Positions 53,338 to 64,000 are shown, counted from the stretch's first letter. The stretch: DNA of 64,000 nt from Rhynchopus euleeides (GCA_963210315.1 OY723277.1:1178001-1242000); one strand, 5' to 3'. A program made the numbers and translations. Notes: a model not told the origin generated them from the letters alone.

Positions 53338-54381
53338 TCAAAGCTCGTTGAAAACGTGCGACAGCAGAGTGCTGAGATCAGGCTCGTCATCGTGCGATGC
53401 AAGGTCATCCCCCGAGAGCGACGAACGGCTGGACGGCTCAATCGAGATCTGGTTTGGTGAGTCGCGCGACAGGATGTTGTCCTGCTGCGGGGTCAGCAAT
53501 GCCTTCGGCGGCGTCGACGAGACAGAATCAGCAACGACAGCCTGCATGTGAACCTTCGGAACATCCTGCGGCGACACGGGCTTCTGCTGGGACGACCAGA
53601 CCCTCCTCTTCCCGTCAATCGCACGGATGTGCAGCTTCTCACACACCGCACGGCAAACACCCTTCTTCTCAAACACCTCGCAGACCTCTGTGCGCACGAG
53701 ACGCCTGCTGATATCAAGGGTCTTGGAGCAGTCGTGCAGCTGGCAGGACAACATCACAGGGTCAGTCGACGCAGTGCTCAGACTCCACATGTTGTGCGGG
53801 CAGCGCGTCACGAGCCGACCGGGCTTGGGCTTTGCAGCAGCGAATTGTGTTGGAACAGGGCGTGCTGCGAGCTGCACAGCTGCAGGCTGGTGGACCTGCA
53901 TCTGGGGCATGGCGGCACCTGGCCCAGACACGCTGGGGACCATCGCAACGGGCTGGGGCTGCCGCATGAGCTGCACGCTCTGAAGGCCGGGATGCACCAT
54001 CTGCGGCTGCATCACAACAACTTGCTGCATACCACCCGCCGGAACCTGCATCGGCATCTGCATGGGCATTTGCATCGGCATCTGCACCGGCACCTGCATC
54101 TGGGGCATTGCGACAGGCACCGTGCGGACACCCATTGTCTGCATGGGCTGCATGGCCTGCATGGGCTGCATTGCCTGCATGGGCTGCATTGCCTGCATGG
54201 GCTGCATTGCCTGCATCGCTTGCATCGGCTGCATTGCAGGCATCCCGACCATCCCTGGCATGCCCATCATCCCCTGTGCGACAGCCCCGTTCCCCATCGT
54301 TGCCATCGGTGCGGCCTGTGCCTGCGGTGTCTCCATCGCTGCGAGCATGCGGCTCAGGTGCTCATGGGTCAGCTGCGACAT
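53338..54381 (-). CDS. Met/Gln-rich protein with a CCCH-like zinc motif, putative RNA-binding
   Basis: The product has 347 residues. Residues 35-115 are a low-complexity repeat of the type MQPMQAM, then MPMQ, encoded by tandem hexanucleotide-rich DNA. Residues 194-218 carry C-x-H and C-x2-H-x-C. Residues 234-251 carry C-x8-C-x3-C-x3-H, close to the CCCH finger (usual spacing 8-5-3) common in mRNA-regulating proteins of kinetoplastids. The C-terminal 90 residues are Ser/Asp-rich. A cytoplasmic mRNA-binding role with a prion-like Met/Gln domain is reasonable but inferred. A pyrimidine tract plus TTTCAACAG lies 17 nt before the ATG and supports this start. No introns are needed; the stop is TGA. 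Confidence 0.78.
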   Translation of the reverse strand: MSQLTHEHLSRMLAAMETPQAQAAPMATMGNGAVAQGMMGMPGMVGMPAMQPMQAMQAMQPMQAMQPMQAMQPMQAMQPMQTMGVRTVPVAMPQMQVPVQMPMQMPMQMPMQVPAGGMQQVVVMQPQMVHPGLQSVQLMRQPQPVAMVPSVSGPGAAMPQMQVHQPAAVQLAARPVPTQFAAAKPKPGRLVTRCPHNMWSLSTASTDPVMLSCQLHDCSKTLDISRRLVRTEVCEVFEKKGVCRAVCEKLHIRAIDGKRRVWSSQQKPVSPQDVPKVHMQAVVADSVSSTPPKALLTPQQDNILSRDSPNQISIEPSSRSSLSGDDLASHDDEPDLSTLLSHVFNEL

Positions 54382-54398
54382 GGCAAATCCGCGGGTTG

Positions 54399-54420
54399 CT
54401 GTTGAAAGCAGGGGTGGGAG
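54399..54420 (-). promoter_or_regulatory. Putative 3' splice acceptor (spliced-leader site)
   Basis: On the minus strand CTCCCACCCCTGC leads into TTTCAACAG, 17 nt before the start codon. It resembles the cis-acceptors of the channel gene (TTTCCATCAACAG, TTTCCCTCAAACAG). Confidence 0.5.
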
Positions 54421-54562
54421 AGGGAAGTAGCTGTAGGCGGCTCGCGTGTGGCACCCTCCCTGCTGCGGAGTGTGGGCGGTGGGCGTGTCGTATCAAGAGC
54501 TGCAGATAATGAGTGGTGTAGAAACGCAGCACCAGGAATAATCAGCTCTGCATCACAAAGGT

Positions 54563-54780
54563 GAAAATCGTACTCCTTTCGCTTTATTATAGACACCCTG
54601 TCCAGCAACTGTGGGAGAACAGTTCCGGACTACTTTTTGTTGAGCGCACACTTGCTGTCTCAAGGCTGTGTTGAGGCCCTGTGAAGTGGCACGAGGTGAT
54701 CCAAAGCTTCAGTCGTACGATATCCTTCGCGACTTCGCGACTTCGCTACGCTTCGTCGCTCGTAACTAGTAAAAACAAAA
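54563..54780 (-). repeat. Dispersed ~200-bp repeat, copy 2
   Basis: This is the partner of 40937-41145, with shared blocks in the same order and orientation. Confidence 0.7.
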
Positions 54781-56473
54781 ACACGCAAATGCATCACCGG
54801 GGGGTCAGGTGCAAGAGTAGTGTGCAATAACTTACTGGGGCGGGGGGGGTGGGGTATCGCACTCACAGTCCGCCAGAAGTGATGCATGTTCAGACGCACT
54901 TGCAATCCTGCAATGATCAGCACGTGGGAACACGTGCGACTTGATATGGTACATGCATACGCATCCCATCATCACCCATGTCCGGAAGGCACGGTGTCGG
55001 AAGGATGAGCACTTTTTTTGGTGACAGATCAACAATCACGAGCTAGGCGTGATGACTTCTTTGAGCGTGGAGAGAATCTGCGCATCATGACCATTGGTGC
55101 GACTGGGATAGGACTTTCAGAGCACTGGAAAGCCAAATGGCAAACAGCCACGGCTACGCAACTGAGCACATGGTTGGAAGGAGCGCGGACGGGGAAGGGG
55201 TGGGGAGGCGGAAAAGGCGACGGCAGACGCCATTTATTTCACTCTCCGCATAAGAAAACCCCCCCTCCCCAAACCACCTGCACTAATATCAGACAACCAG
55301 ATCGGATCGGAACTCTCCGTGATTTTCCACCTTTCTCGGCAACCCAGACCGATTCTCGTATGGTGGACATTGCCACCGTTGGGTGAAAATTCCTGCGACA
55401 GTGCCACCATGGAGTGGCACTGTGTGGGGAGCTGGAAGATCCGCGTTGCATCAGCATGGCAACTTCACACTCTGCCCTTTCCCACCCGACTTCCCGCATG
55501 ACAGCGCATCACATCCGCTGAAAATGCGCCAGCCAGATGCATGACATCCACAGCAGCAGCGACCGACCCTCACGCGGCACACCCACACACCAATGTAGCA
55601 GCATTTCGGCTCGGGGACACAAGATGGCTGCACCATATTTGAAGTCTCGGTATTGCGGGAGCCCGTCCGAGTCCTCCTGGGGGGCACGCACTCCCCCTCC
55701 GTACCCCCCCCCTAGGCTGAAAAAATGGACCCCCGGGAGACCCCCCCCCCCCCCCCTGGGATTGGCACTGCGTCGATCACACCGAGTGGTTGCTGTTGAT
55801 ATGATCTGCGCATGCTCCGCAAGCCCTGGTGATAGTGTCCCGCTAAAAAATAATGGCGCTTTGGATTGCTATCCTGCCGGTATTGGCAACACGGCATTCT
55901 TTCTTTGATGGCGAGTGGTGAACACAGGAGTGTTCACAGCTGTGGGAAAACAAGGTTTTAGTTTGTGCGCACCTGTGCGTGTATGGGTGTCCATACGTGC
56001 GCTGCCAACAGTCTTTTTTACCGTGACCTGAGCAGGTTATAGCAGGGCGTTCGCTCGGGGAGAAATAGGGGCCTATTTCGTTAAAAAAATAATTCTGGGA
56101 AAACCCTTCTCCCACCTCTCTCCCGGGCATTTCTCCCAAGGGGGAGAAATTAAATAAAAAAAGCTTCTCGGAAGTTTTTGCCTCAGGTGGGAAGGGGTTC
56201 TGAAGGAGAAGGGCAGCACCCTCTCGTACAAATTGATACCACCACGCTTCGCACGGGGCGGAAATAACCCAAAGAAGCGAGATCTGAACCTGCTGGGGAC
56301 CGTCGGAGCTATTGCCGGCATCAGCATGGTCAAAGCCAGAGGAGGCCGAAGCCAAGAGCATAGTGGCCTGCCACAGGCACCAGGCCGATGTACCTCTTGA
56401 GCATGCTGTCTCAAGGTGCACGTTGTCTGTATGTGGTGTTTGACTATGAAGCGGACTCGGGGACGAGGCTGAC

Positions 56474-56530
56474 AAATGTTCACTACCGTGGCCTCCGGCG
56501 GCTGGGGGGCTCCGCCCCCCAGACCCCCCT
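56474..56530 (+). repeat. Dispersed 60-bp G/C-hairpin repeat
   Basis: A plus-oriented copy with a perfect GGGGGGCTCCGCCCCCC stem. Confidence 0.8.
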
Positions 56531-57327
56531 GTGACCTGTGAAGTCTGTCCAACAGGAACTAACGAGCGCATGTGACCGTGCCCTTCCTTCTCGAGAACGG
56601 GCATCGGCGACGGTCCGTGATCCTGTTTTTGGGCTCGTCACCAACTCCCGAAGTACTCACTGATTGCCGCAAAACCTCCATTTTGCAGCCGCGAACCGCG
56701 AAATGGGCCCCTTGCGCCAAACCTATATAGTACCCTGGTCTGGACCCTTGAGGCAATTTGTCTGAGGGGCCGATGTTGCATGATTTCGCGCGCGCGAAGC
56801 GCGCGCGAAAAAAAATTTGAGGCGGCAAGTTTACCCCTTTCTCCCACAGTCTCTGAGGAAGGTGGGAGATAGCGAACACCCTGGGTTATAGCAAAAAAAA
56901 TATATTCTCAGCCGGCTGTCAGGCGTGTATCTATTTCACGGAATGAAAATAGGAATTTGGGGAAAAAATATTTTTTTGCACTATTTTTTTTGCACTTTTT
57001 TCCTTTGGATTTTATTGTGACCCTACTTGGTATTGGCAGAAAATTTTTATGTTCCCGGTCTTGGATGTGCTCAAACATTCAAAAGAACACATTTTCCGTG
57101 GCCAAAAAATTTTTTGCACCCGGAGGTGGGGATGGGGGTGGTGGTCACTACTTTTTTGCACCATTTTCCTTTGGGTTTTCAGCAGAATTCTTCTATGTTC
57201 CCGGTCTTGGATGTGCTCAAACAGTCAAAAGAACACATTTTCCGGGTGCAAAAAAATGTTGCACCTGGGGGGTGGAGAGGGGGGTCGGAGGGCGGTGGTG
57301 TGAGAGGCTTGCTCTCGAGCTCAAACC

Positions 57328-57388
57328 AACAGATGTTCACTACCGTGGCCTCCGGCGGCTGGGGGGCTCCGCCCCCCAGACCCCCCTG
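57328..57388 (+). repeat. Dispersed 60-bp G/C-hairpin repeat
   Basis: A plus-oriented copy, 160 bp from the next one, followed by CTGTGGCGTGT. Confidence 0.8.
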
Positions 57389-57486
57389 TGGCGTGTCTTT
57401 GCGCGACAATTTATCGTCCCCCCATGCGACATGTGCTATCTGTCAGTTGTGTTGTACTTGAGCGTATGCGACTATGGAGCCAGGCC

Positions 57487-57546
57487 AACAGACGTTCGCT
57501 ACCGTGGCCTCCGGCGGCTGGGGGGCTCCGCCCCCCACACCCCCCT
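57487..57546 (+). repeat. Dispersed 60-bp G/C-hairpin repeat
   Basis: A plus-oriented copy with CGTTCGCTACCGTGGCC before the stem and CTGTGGCATGTG after it. Confidence 0.8.
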
Positions 57547-58503
57547 GTGGCATGTGCCTGGTCTTGGAGCCAAGTCCTTGCGCGTACGGGGCTGCGGCAT
57601 GTCGGTTCCAGCACCCTCGCGGAAGGCTGGGCCCGAGCACTGATCTCTAAGAGACGAACCACCTTGCGAATGCGATCGGGTTTGCGGGCTTGCGGCCATG
57701 ACATCTCGAAAGGGTCGTCATGTTTCGGGTTCGACTTGGTGGGCATCCGTGGCATGCAAGAGATGGCACACCAGGAGCCACGCAGCACCAGGTCGACCTG
57801 GATCTGATCGAGCTCAGGGGGAAGGAAGCACAGTCACCAAAGTGATATCACCGCCGGCCTCAACCACCAAACTGCAACCGCAGAAGTTCCGCTATTCTCA
57901 CAAGGGAAGGCGCCCTGGGATGTAGCAGTGATTTGTGTGCAGCGCCATCAAGTGACACTGACCGCCTTGAACAGAGAGGTAGTGTACAGATGGCGATCAG
58001 TGAGAGGGCGTGCTGTGTCCTCCCACTTCCCCATCTACCTCCATTCGTTCACCGTTGTTGATAGCGATTTTTTCGCCATTTTTTCGAATCGTATGCATCG
58101 GTCAGGCCGAGTGAATCAAAATAGCGCAAAAATCACACCAAAATCTGTGTCTGAGGCACAGAAATCGTGCAAAAAAAGCACCCAAAAAAGTGCAAAAAAC
58201 CCAAAATAGGATTTCGAAAATTGGCCAAAATACCCCCAAAATAGAGCCACACCTGCCGGCTGACCACCGCCGAACTGGCACAGAAATGTTGAGATTTCAC
58301 CTTGCTGAGAGGGGGCCGACCCGCTGAACTCATCTCAGTTCGTCGAGCCAAACTAAACACAGAACCAACAGCAGGCACGCATAACATAGATCACCCAGAT
58401 CAGCAAGGAGCAAACCAACAGAGGCAGAAATATTACGAAGCAGGCAATCGGCATTTGCATCACGCGAGGCAATTCGTGAGTTAGGGTGTTTCCGTTTCTG
58501 AGG

Positions 58504-59032
58504 CACGGTGGGATCTTGTAAATTTTACATGTATAACTACAAGTATATACATGTATTATACATGTATAATACTTGCATGTCAACTATTATACATGTATAA
58601 TACATGTATATGCCTGAAATATACATGTAAAATACATGTATATCAAGTAAAAATACATGTATAATACTTGCATGTCAACTATTATACATGTATCTTTACT
58701 TGATATACATGTATTTTACATGTATATTTCATGCATTTACATGTATTTTACATGTATAATACTTGCATGACAAGTATTATACATGTAAAATACATGTAAA
58801 TGCCTGAAATATACATGTAAAATACATGTATATCAAGTAAAAATACATGTATAATAGTTGACATGCAAGTATTATACTTGTATTTTTACTTGATATACAT
58901 GTATTTTACATGTATATTTCAGGCATATACATGTATTATACATGTATAATAGTTGACATGCAAGTATTATACATGTATAATACATGTATATACTTGTAGT
59001 TATACATGTAAAATTTACAAGATCCCACCGTG
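58504..59032. repeat. 529-bp palindrome of ACATGTAT-type repeats
   Basis: The two halves are near-perfect inverted copies centred near 58768. The outermost 25 bp are CACGGTGGGATCTTG onward and its inverse. The interior is an AT-rich chain of the self-complementary word TACATGTA and relatives, broken by TACTTGCATG and TTTACTTGA. The end sequence CACGGTGG is the same as that of the three hairpin modules at 31.5-32.0 kb. A G run follows the right end. The DNA could extrude as a cruciform or its RNA form one long hairpin. Confidence 0.9.
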
Positions 59033-59146
59033 GGGGCGGGGGGGGGGGGGGGGGGGTAGCGAGGTAGAAGCGAGCAAGGGAACCGGAAGATATGTCCCCC
59101 CTGCACTCAAGATTTCCCCTTGCAATCAAGATGCAGGTCTATAGGT

Positions 59147-62100
59147 CTACAGCTGAGAGCGGGGGTAAACGAGAGACTCCTCCAGCACTGTGCTTGCGAG
59201 AGATGATCTTCGGCGAGTCGCCACCGTTGCTTTCTCATGGTGTACAGATGTCCGGTGGTGCATAGAATGCAGCATCCCGTCGATGTTAATCAACACCTGC
59301 CTCGCAGCCTGCTCGGTGTACTGATGGAGTTCTTTCACTGTCCGCAGCAGTTCGGCCTGTGGGGCGATGGCAAGTTACACGACAAAGCCAACAATTCGTA
59401 GATCACGCAGTTGTGTTCAGTGAGAGAATGAAGAGCCCCACTTGACCACCTCCCCTCAGCATACCTCCTCGTGTTGCACAGCATCGGATGCACTTTGTGC
59501 ATCTACTTTGGGTACCATAACCGGTAATATGTCCCGTATTGCTGATGTGAGATTATTGAAGTAGCAATAGCGGAAGCGAGCCGGGTTTTTCTCGTTAGTC
59601 TTCAAGTCTTGCCGTGACCCGACTCGCCGATCAAGGCTGAGCTTGTTGGACGAGCCTGTGTTAGGGTGGACGCGCCCACCCAGCAGCGACCGTGCCGACC
59701 CTGACCGGAATGGAACACCCGACTGTGAGCTATGCAAAGGGACTACAGGCGGCGTGGCGATGGGGCTCACAACCTCCGATGCGAGAAACAACCCATGCGA
59801 CGGTAGGGGGATCTGCTTTAGAAGGTGGGGGGGGGGGGGGGAGGGGGTGTTGTGTTAGCCGGTAGTCGGGCAAAACAAAAAAAGCAACAACCCTGCTGCC
59901 ATCTTTGTGGCACTGACCTCCTGTGGAACGGTGGAGTGCATTCACAGTGTCTCGGATAGGCTTCTCCACCGCAGGCCCACCACCCAGCCACCATGCATTC
60001 GGCAGAGCAAGAGGGAAAACCTGTAGTGGACTGTGGTTCCATACCGCTCCAAGTGGGTGCACCTCCTCGGATCTTGACAGATGATCACCCGAGCTCCTTT
60101 TTGAAGGATTCAGATTTAGGTGCGACGCGTTTACCTTGATCCGCGCAATGCGGCAGATATTGTCGCGGAAGCTCTGAATCTTGGTCATCTGATCCGGCGC
60201 TACCCCTGTCTCGCCGTGGTGTTGCTGTTGATGGAAAGTGGGTGGTTGACAGAGAAGCAGGCAACCCAGGCAGCGGCGAACGCAACAAATGTCTAAACCA
60301 CTCTAAACGGCACCGAGCCGCAGCCACATCATATCGATGCAACACGCTCGGCAATCTGCAGTAGTTCCATACCCTGGACGACCCTGGACGCACGTGCCCT
60401 GTGTCGGCAGACTTTGCCTGAGTGTCACCCGATTTCCTTTTGGAAGGGCGCAGATTTAGATGCGATGCGTTTACCTTGACCCGCGCAAGGCGACACAGCG
60501 AATCACGGAAGCTCTGAATCTTGGAAAGCTGCTCCGCCGATACCCCCGCGTCGCCACGCAGCTGCTGTTTGAGGGAAAGTGGGTGCTGGTGACAAGGGGC
60601 GTACACCCCCTCAAAGCTGGGCCCGTTAGGTTGCCGATGCCTCTGAGCCACCTCTAGCAGTGACATCACCCCGCCCCCACACCCCCCCTTCCCCTCCCAC
60701 ACAGGCCCGTAGAACACAACATACTCGCATCGAGCGATCTTTAGATCGCATTCCACCGGATGAGCGAGCTGCAGTCTGTGGTGGGAAGCAGAGAAATGAG
60801 CATGCATGCATTGGAATGCCTCAGACACCATACCAGGCCACGCCGTCCTTCATGTGACACGTTCGACAGGGCACTCCCAGGGCGCGTGGGCGTGAAGCCC
60901 GACTCAACAGAGCTATTACTGGAACGCATGTCGCAGTCTGTGAAATTCCCTGTCAGCGGTGAACTCAGGTGCTGCCTCCTCCTGACATCCTCCGCGGACA
61001 GATCAACTGGGCTCTTGGATGTAGGTTCCTGGTCTGCAATGCGAAGAACCGACAACGACGCCTCAAGGTCGCCGCTGCTGGCACGGTTTGATGACAGCCG
61101 CGACGTCTGTCCCCGTGGCGACTTCAGAACAGACCACTTCCTCGACAAGGGCGCGCCCAGCGGCGATACAGGCACGGGCGATGCTTGTAGTTTGTTTGCT
61201 GATGGCGGCGGCCCCACATCACTGCAGTCCGAAACATCGCTGATGGAGAGGCTATTTTGGGCCAAGGGGGACCTGTGAAGATCGTCACAACTACGACACT
61301 CGGATAGGGTGTACGACACGGTGGTGCCGATGCTCTGAACGGATTTATGCGACACCGACGATATCAGCGACACATCCCCGCTACTCTCCCCCTCCGACTC
61401 CCACGCCTGGGGCGTGTTGATGTGGCGCGAGCTATCCAGGCCGTTCGCCAGTGAGCCATTTTCCTTCAGAATCCCTCGTTTGTGCGCCTCTTCTAACATG
61501 ACGGCTGACAGCGAGTCGAACTGTGCTTGCACACAGAGGAAGTCGACAAGGTAGAGGACAAACAGGTCGCAGTAAGTGAGGGCCTGAACTGTCGCGGTTC
61601 GGGGGAACTTGGGTTTGAGCAGTGCGATCTCACCGAAGAGATCCCCTCGGGTAAGGATGGCAATGCTGACCCACAAACCCGAATCGTCCTTGACGATGAC
61701 ATCCGCATATCCGTACATCAGGAAATACATCTCCTCGCCCAATTCCCCATGTTCAATGACCTTTTCCTGGGGGGACACGTACTGCTGCACCAGGCAGTTG
61801 GCAAGGGCTATCACACACTCCTGTTCCAGCGCCTGAAACATAGAGACGCTTTCAATCACATTGACTTTGACGTATAGGAACAGCTCGCGGACGATAGCGG
61901 ACGGCATGCTGTTCCCCACAGCCTGCCGCAGGGCACTGCTGGATGACATATCGAGCGTGTGGTAGTTGAATGACAGCACGTCCTGTTGCAGGCTCTCAGG
62001 AACACCGAAGTACTCCATAGTCGCCATGGTCAGCCGCATATCCTCGTTGTTGCGGTCCTGTATGCTGCCGTTCAGCAGCAGGGCGGACATCTGAGCCATC

Positions 62101-63713
62101 ACGTGTGACTGCACCAACAGGCAGCAGCCCATCACTACCGACGCGAGCATGGATGCCGTCAGGATAATGGAGTAAGGGCCCTGAGACGTGATGAGCATCC
62201 AGACCCACATCACTGCCATCCAGTACTTCGAAGCGAAGTCCGATAGGCACGCATCGTAGACCTGGGGCGGGCAGTTGTCAGAAGGCTCGTGGTCCGACGG
62301 GGCGAGGCGCATGCGCAACAGCACGAGCATATGCGCCACCAGAACAATCTTCCAAAACTGCTTGACGAATGGGACCAGCACAAAGAAGAACTGAACCTGG
62401 TCCTGGTTCAGCGCCCCTGCATCCTGCATCGCAAATAGATCCCGGTAGCGCAACGCGAAGACAAGGTTTTTAAGGCGGCTGAACTTCCACGCAGATACGG
62501 ATTGGGTGAAGGCGTAGACGATTGTATCTAGGGGTATAACAGCCAGAATATCTATCCACGCTTGGTTGTGGAGGTACCGCATCAGGATCTTGCGGCGGTC
62601 AGTGACATAGCGTGTCTGGTTTGTCTCGCGGTAGGAGGTGTGCATCGAGACAACGGCATCGACACAGTGGATGATGATGACGAACAGATCACAGTAGAAT
62701 ATGTCATTGACATGGACATCAACCCCCAGCAGCACGGCAGCTGTCGACATCACATGGTACATGATAACCAGTAGCAGCACGAGGTCCCACCACCGATTGA
62801 ATGCCGATGCGGGGGCAAACATGGGCGTGGCTCGCAGCATCGCCTTCACGCGGTTGAAACCATAGCGCTTCCGTTTCTCACGCTGCCCCAACACTGCCAC
62901 CCACTCGCCGACGAAATCAGTTTTATCGCCGTTGTCTCGGAAACGGGGGGCAATCTCGTGCAGGAGGCGCACAAACATTTCGAACTCATCTCGGTTGAGC
63001 ACGTCGTCCCTGTCGCCATCCACTGTACGCACCACGGTGCGCAGCTGATCCTCCGTAAGGTCGATCCCAAGCCCAAAGCCGTTCAGCGTAGCACGCAACT
63101 CCGACATGTCAATCATCCCGTCGTCGTTGTCATCGAACAACGCAAAATTCATGTTGCTCGCGGGGGCTACATATTTTGCATCGCTCTCGGGAGGCGGATC
63201 CAGCTGGAAGGGCGTTGGTGTCTCGACCCCACCCCCGATGTCGACGGTGTCCTCCGGGATGGGTATGTGCAGGGAGCCCGCGTGGATGTCCCCAGATCTG
63301 GAAAGCGATGCAAATGACTGGAGGCGGTCCACGAAATTACCACCGATTTCATCAATGCACTTCCGCGTCTCCCTGTCCATCAGGCACTCTGTGAGAACAG
63401 CCGTGGCGTTGATATCGTCGTCCTCCGTGTCAGGCATGAAGCGAGGCCGCCGACGCAGCATGCCCCCGCCTCCGATGCCAAACTGATCAAGCGTCTGGGT
63501 GCTGCTCTTCCGTGTCAGGAAGGAGTTGTTGCTGGTTATCGACATGACGCTGTTCGACCGCTCATTCTGAAATGTGTTTCGGGACGCGCTGCGGCATCCC
63601 AGCGCCACAGAGGGGCGCAGCTTCCCGAGGACAAACTCGCCATTCTCGAAGTCTGCATCCTGCGGGCTGATATCCAGGACTGAGTCACTTGGCGATGCAT
63701 CCGTAACTTCCAT
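59147..63713 (-). CDS. EF-hand cyclic-nucleotide-gated-like cation channel (five exons)
   Basis: I join 63713-60834, 60564-60475, 60224-60135, 59812-59465 and 59356-59147, all phase 0 with GT-AG borders, to give 1,205 residues. The N-terminus (1-180) is Ser-rich. Two EF-hands have canonical loops at 194-205 (DDNDDGMIDMSE) and 232-243 (DGDRDDVLNRDE). Six hydrophobic spans follow between about 309 and 540, including a sparse S4 (RLKNLVFALRYR). The pore loop at about 495-512 reads MLITSQGPYS where K channels have TVGYGD, so selectivity is uncertain. A cyclic-nucleotide-binding domain lies at about 624-725, with FGEIALL and the phosphate-binding RTATV. The tail holds two similar 30-residue exons and a coiled-coil-like last exon. 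It is expected to be a plasma or flagellar membrane channel responding to Ca and cNMP. The stop is TAG. Confidence 0.82.
60135..60564 (-). repeat. Tandemly duplicated 90-nt exon pair in the channel gene
   Basis: Exons 2 and 3 are both exactly 30 codons and share KIQSFRD-x2-CR-x-AR-x-K. The intron starts after each also match (GTAAACGC, then CTAAATCTG and TCGGGTGA), so the duplication included intron sequence. Equal phase means either or both exons could be used. Confidence 0.8.
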
Positions 63714-64000
63714 CGCACCGCTCTAGCGGTGGATGATGTCCGTCCTACAAACCCACCTCATCACTGCAGCACGCCATGGGGGGGATGGCGGTCGATGTGG
63801 AATAGATGCGCCGCCCCCAGGTCACCCTCCCCCTCGCTCCAGTGACAGGAGGGCTGTGTGGTCCGAAGTGGAAGCAGGCTTGTTGCACCGCCAGGTGTGC
63901 CGCGCCTGCGGTGGTGTGATATCGTGTGGAATGGCAGCGAAACATCAACCCACGAGACAAAAGGTGGCCGGGGTATGGTCAACAGTGGGTGAGGGGGAGG
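63714..64000. other. Region upstream of the channel gene
   Basis: On the minus strand a TAGAG lies about 10 nt before the start codon and could be an acceptor, but its pyrimidine tract is weak. Nothing else is recognisable. Confidence 0.4.

Larger units (their letters stand above)
54421..58503. other. Intergenic region with dispersed repeats
   Basis: It contains copy 2 of the ~200-bp repeat (54563-54780), G/C-hairpin repeats at 56474, 57328 and 57487, and a perfect CGCGCGCGAAGCGCGCGCG hairpin near 56789. A segment near 55960-56045 resembles 530-620 (TGTCCATACGTGCGCTGC). Two diverged direct copies lie around 57030-57110 and 57170-57250 (TTCCCGGTCTTGGATGTGCT). No gene is supported. Confidence 0.55.

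Noticed and set aside
1..64000. tRNA, rRNA, snRNA or spliced-leader RNA genes
   Set aside because: I looked for T-loop motifs, conserved rRNA cores and U6-like blocks by eye and found none convincing. A tRNAscan or Infernal run would be decisive.

Overview
The window looks like nuclear DNA of a unicellular eukaryote, most likely a euglenozoan (diplonemid- or kinetoplastid-like). The evidence for this is indirect. Every host gene I can support lies on the minus strand. Several have a pyrimidine tract and AG acceptor within about 35 nt of the start codon, as expected for spliced-leader trans-splicing. One retroelement has the gag / tyrosine recombinase / RT-RNase H order known from the VIPER/TATE elements of trypanosomatids. 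Canonical GT-AG cis-introns are also present. No species is claimed. No tRNA, rRNA, CRISPR array or bacterial operon was seen.

Layout: 1-22536 is a tandem segmental duplication with a 5,858-bp unit (end of one copy, a full copy, another full copy). It runs into an intact minus-strand zinc-finger gene (21936-23180). The upstream units carry only 5'-truncated copies of that gene. The middle unit is interrupted by a full-length 8.6-kb non-LTR retrotransposon (5644-14276) with a 13-bp target-site duplication. Its ORF1 (coiled coil) and ORF2 (OTU protease-like, endonuclease, RT, RNase H, duplicated Cys/His finger) are in the same frame, separated by one UAG. At 23719-25246 there is a DNA element with about 240-bp terminal inverted repeats and a TA target duplication. 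Two minus-strand host genes of unknown function follow: 25282-27523 (one intron) and 28703-30289 (C-terminal membrane anchor).

From 31.5 to 35.4 kb there are hairpin modules with CACGGTGG ends, an array of the palindrome AACCGGTT and a 292-bp satellite. A tyrosine-recombinase retrotransposon (36746-40936) carries gag, YR and RT-RNase H bounded by split direct repeats A1 / B1-A2-B2. A second element with the same repeat architecture but no recognisable enzyme lies at 44283-49506, and decayed pieces of both families lie near 51 kb. A Met/Gln-rich CCCH-like protein gene is at 53338-54381. A 529-bp near-perfect palindrome made of ACATGTAT-type repeats is at 58504-59032. The window ends with a five-exon gene (59147-63713) that I reconstruct as an EF-hand, cyclic-nucleotide-binding cation channel of 1,205 residues, including a tandemly duplicated 90-nt exon pair.

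The host genes are sparse and show no obvious shared pathway. Most of the DNA is mobile or repetitive. The intergenic stretches hold many short dispersed hairpin repeats and diverged element remnants.
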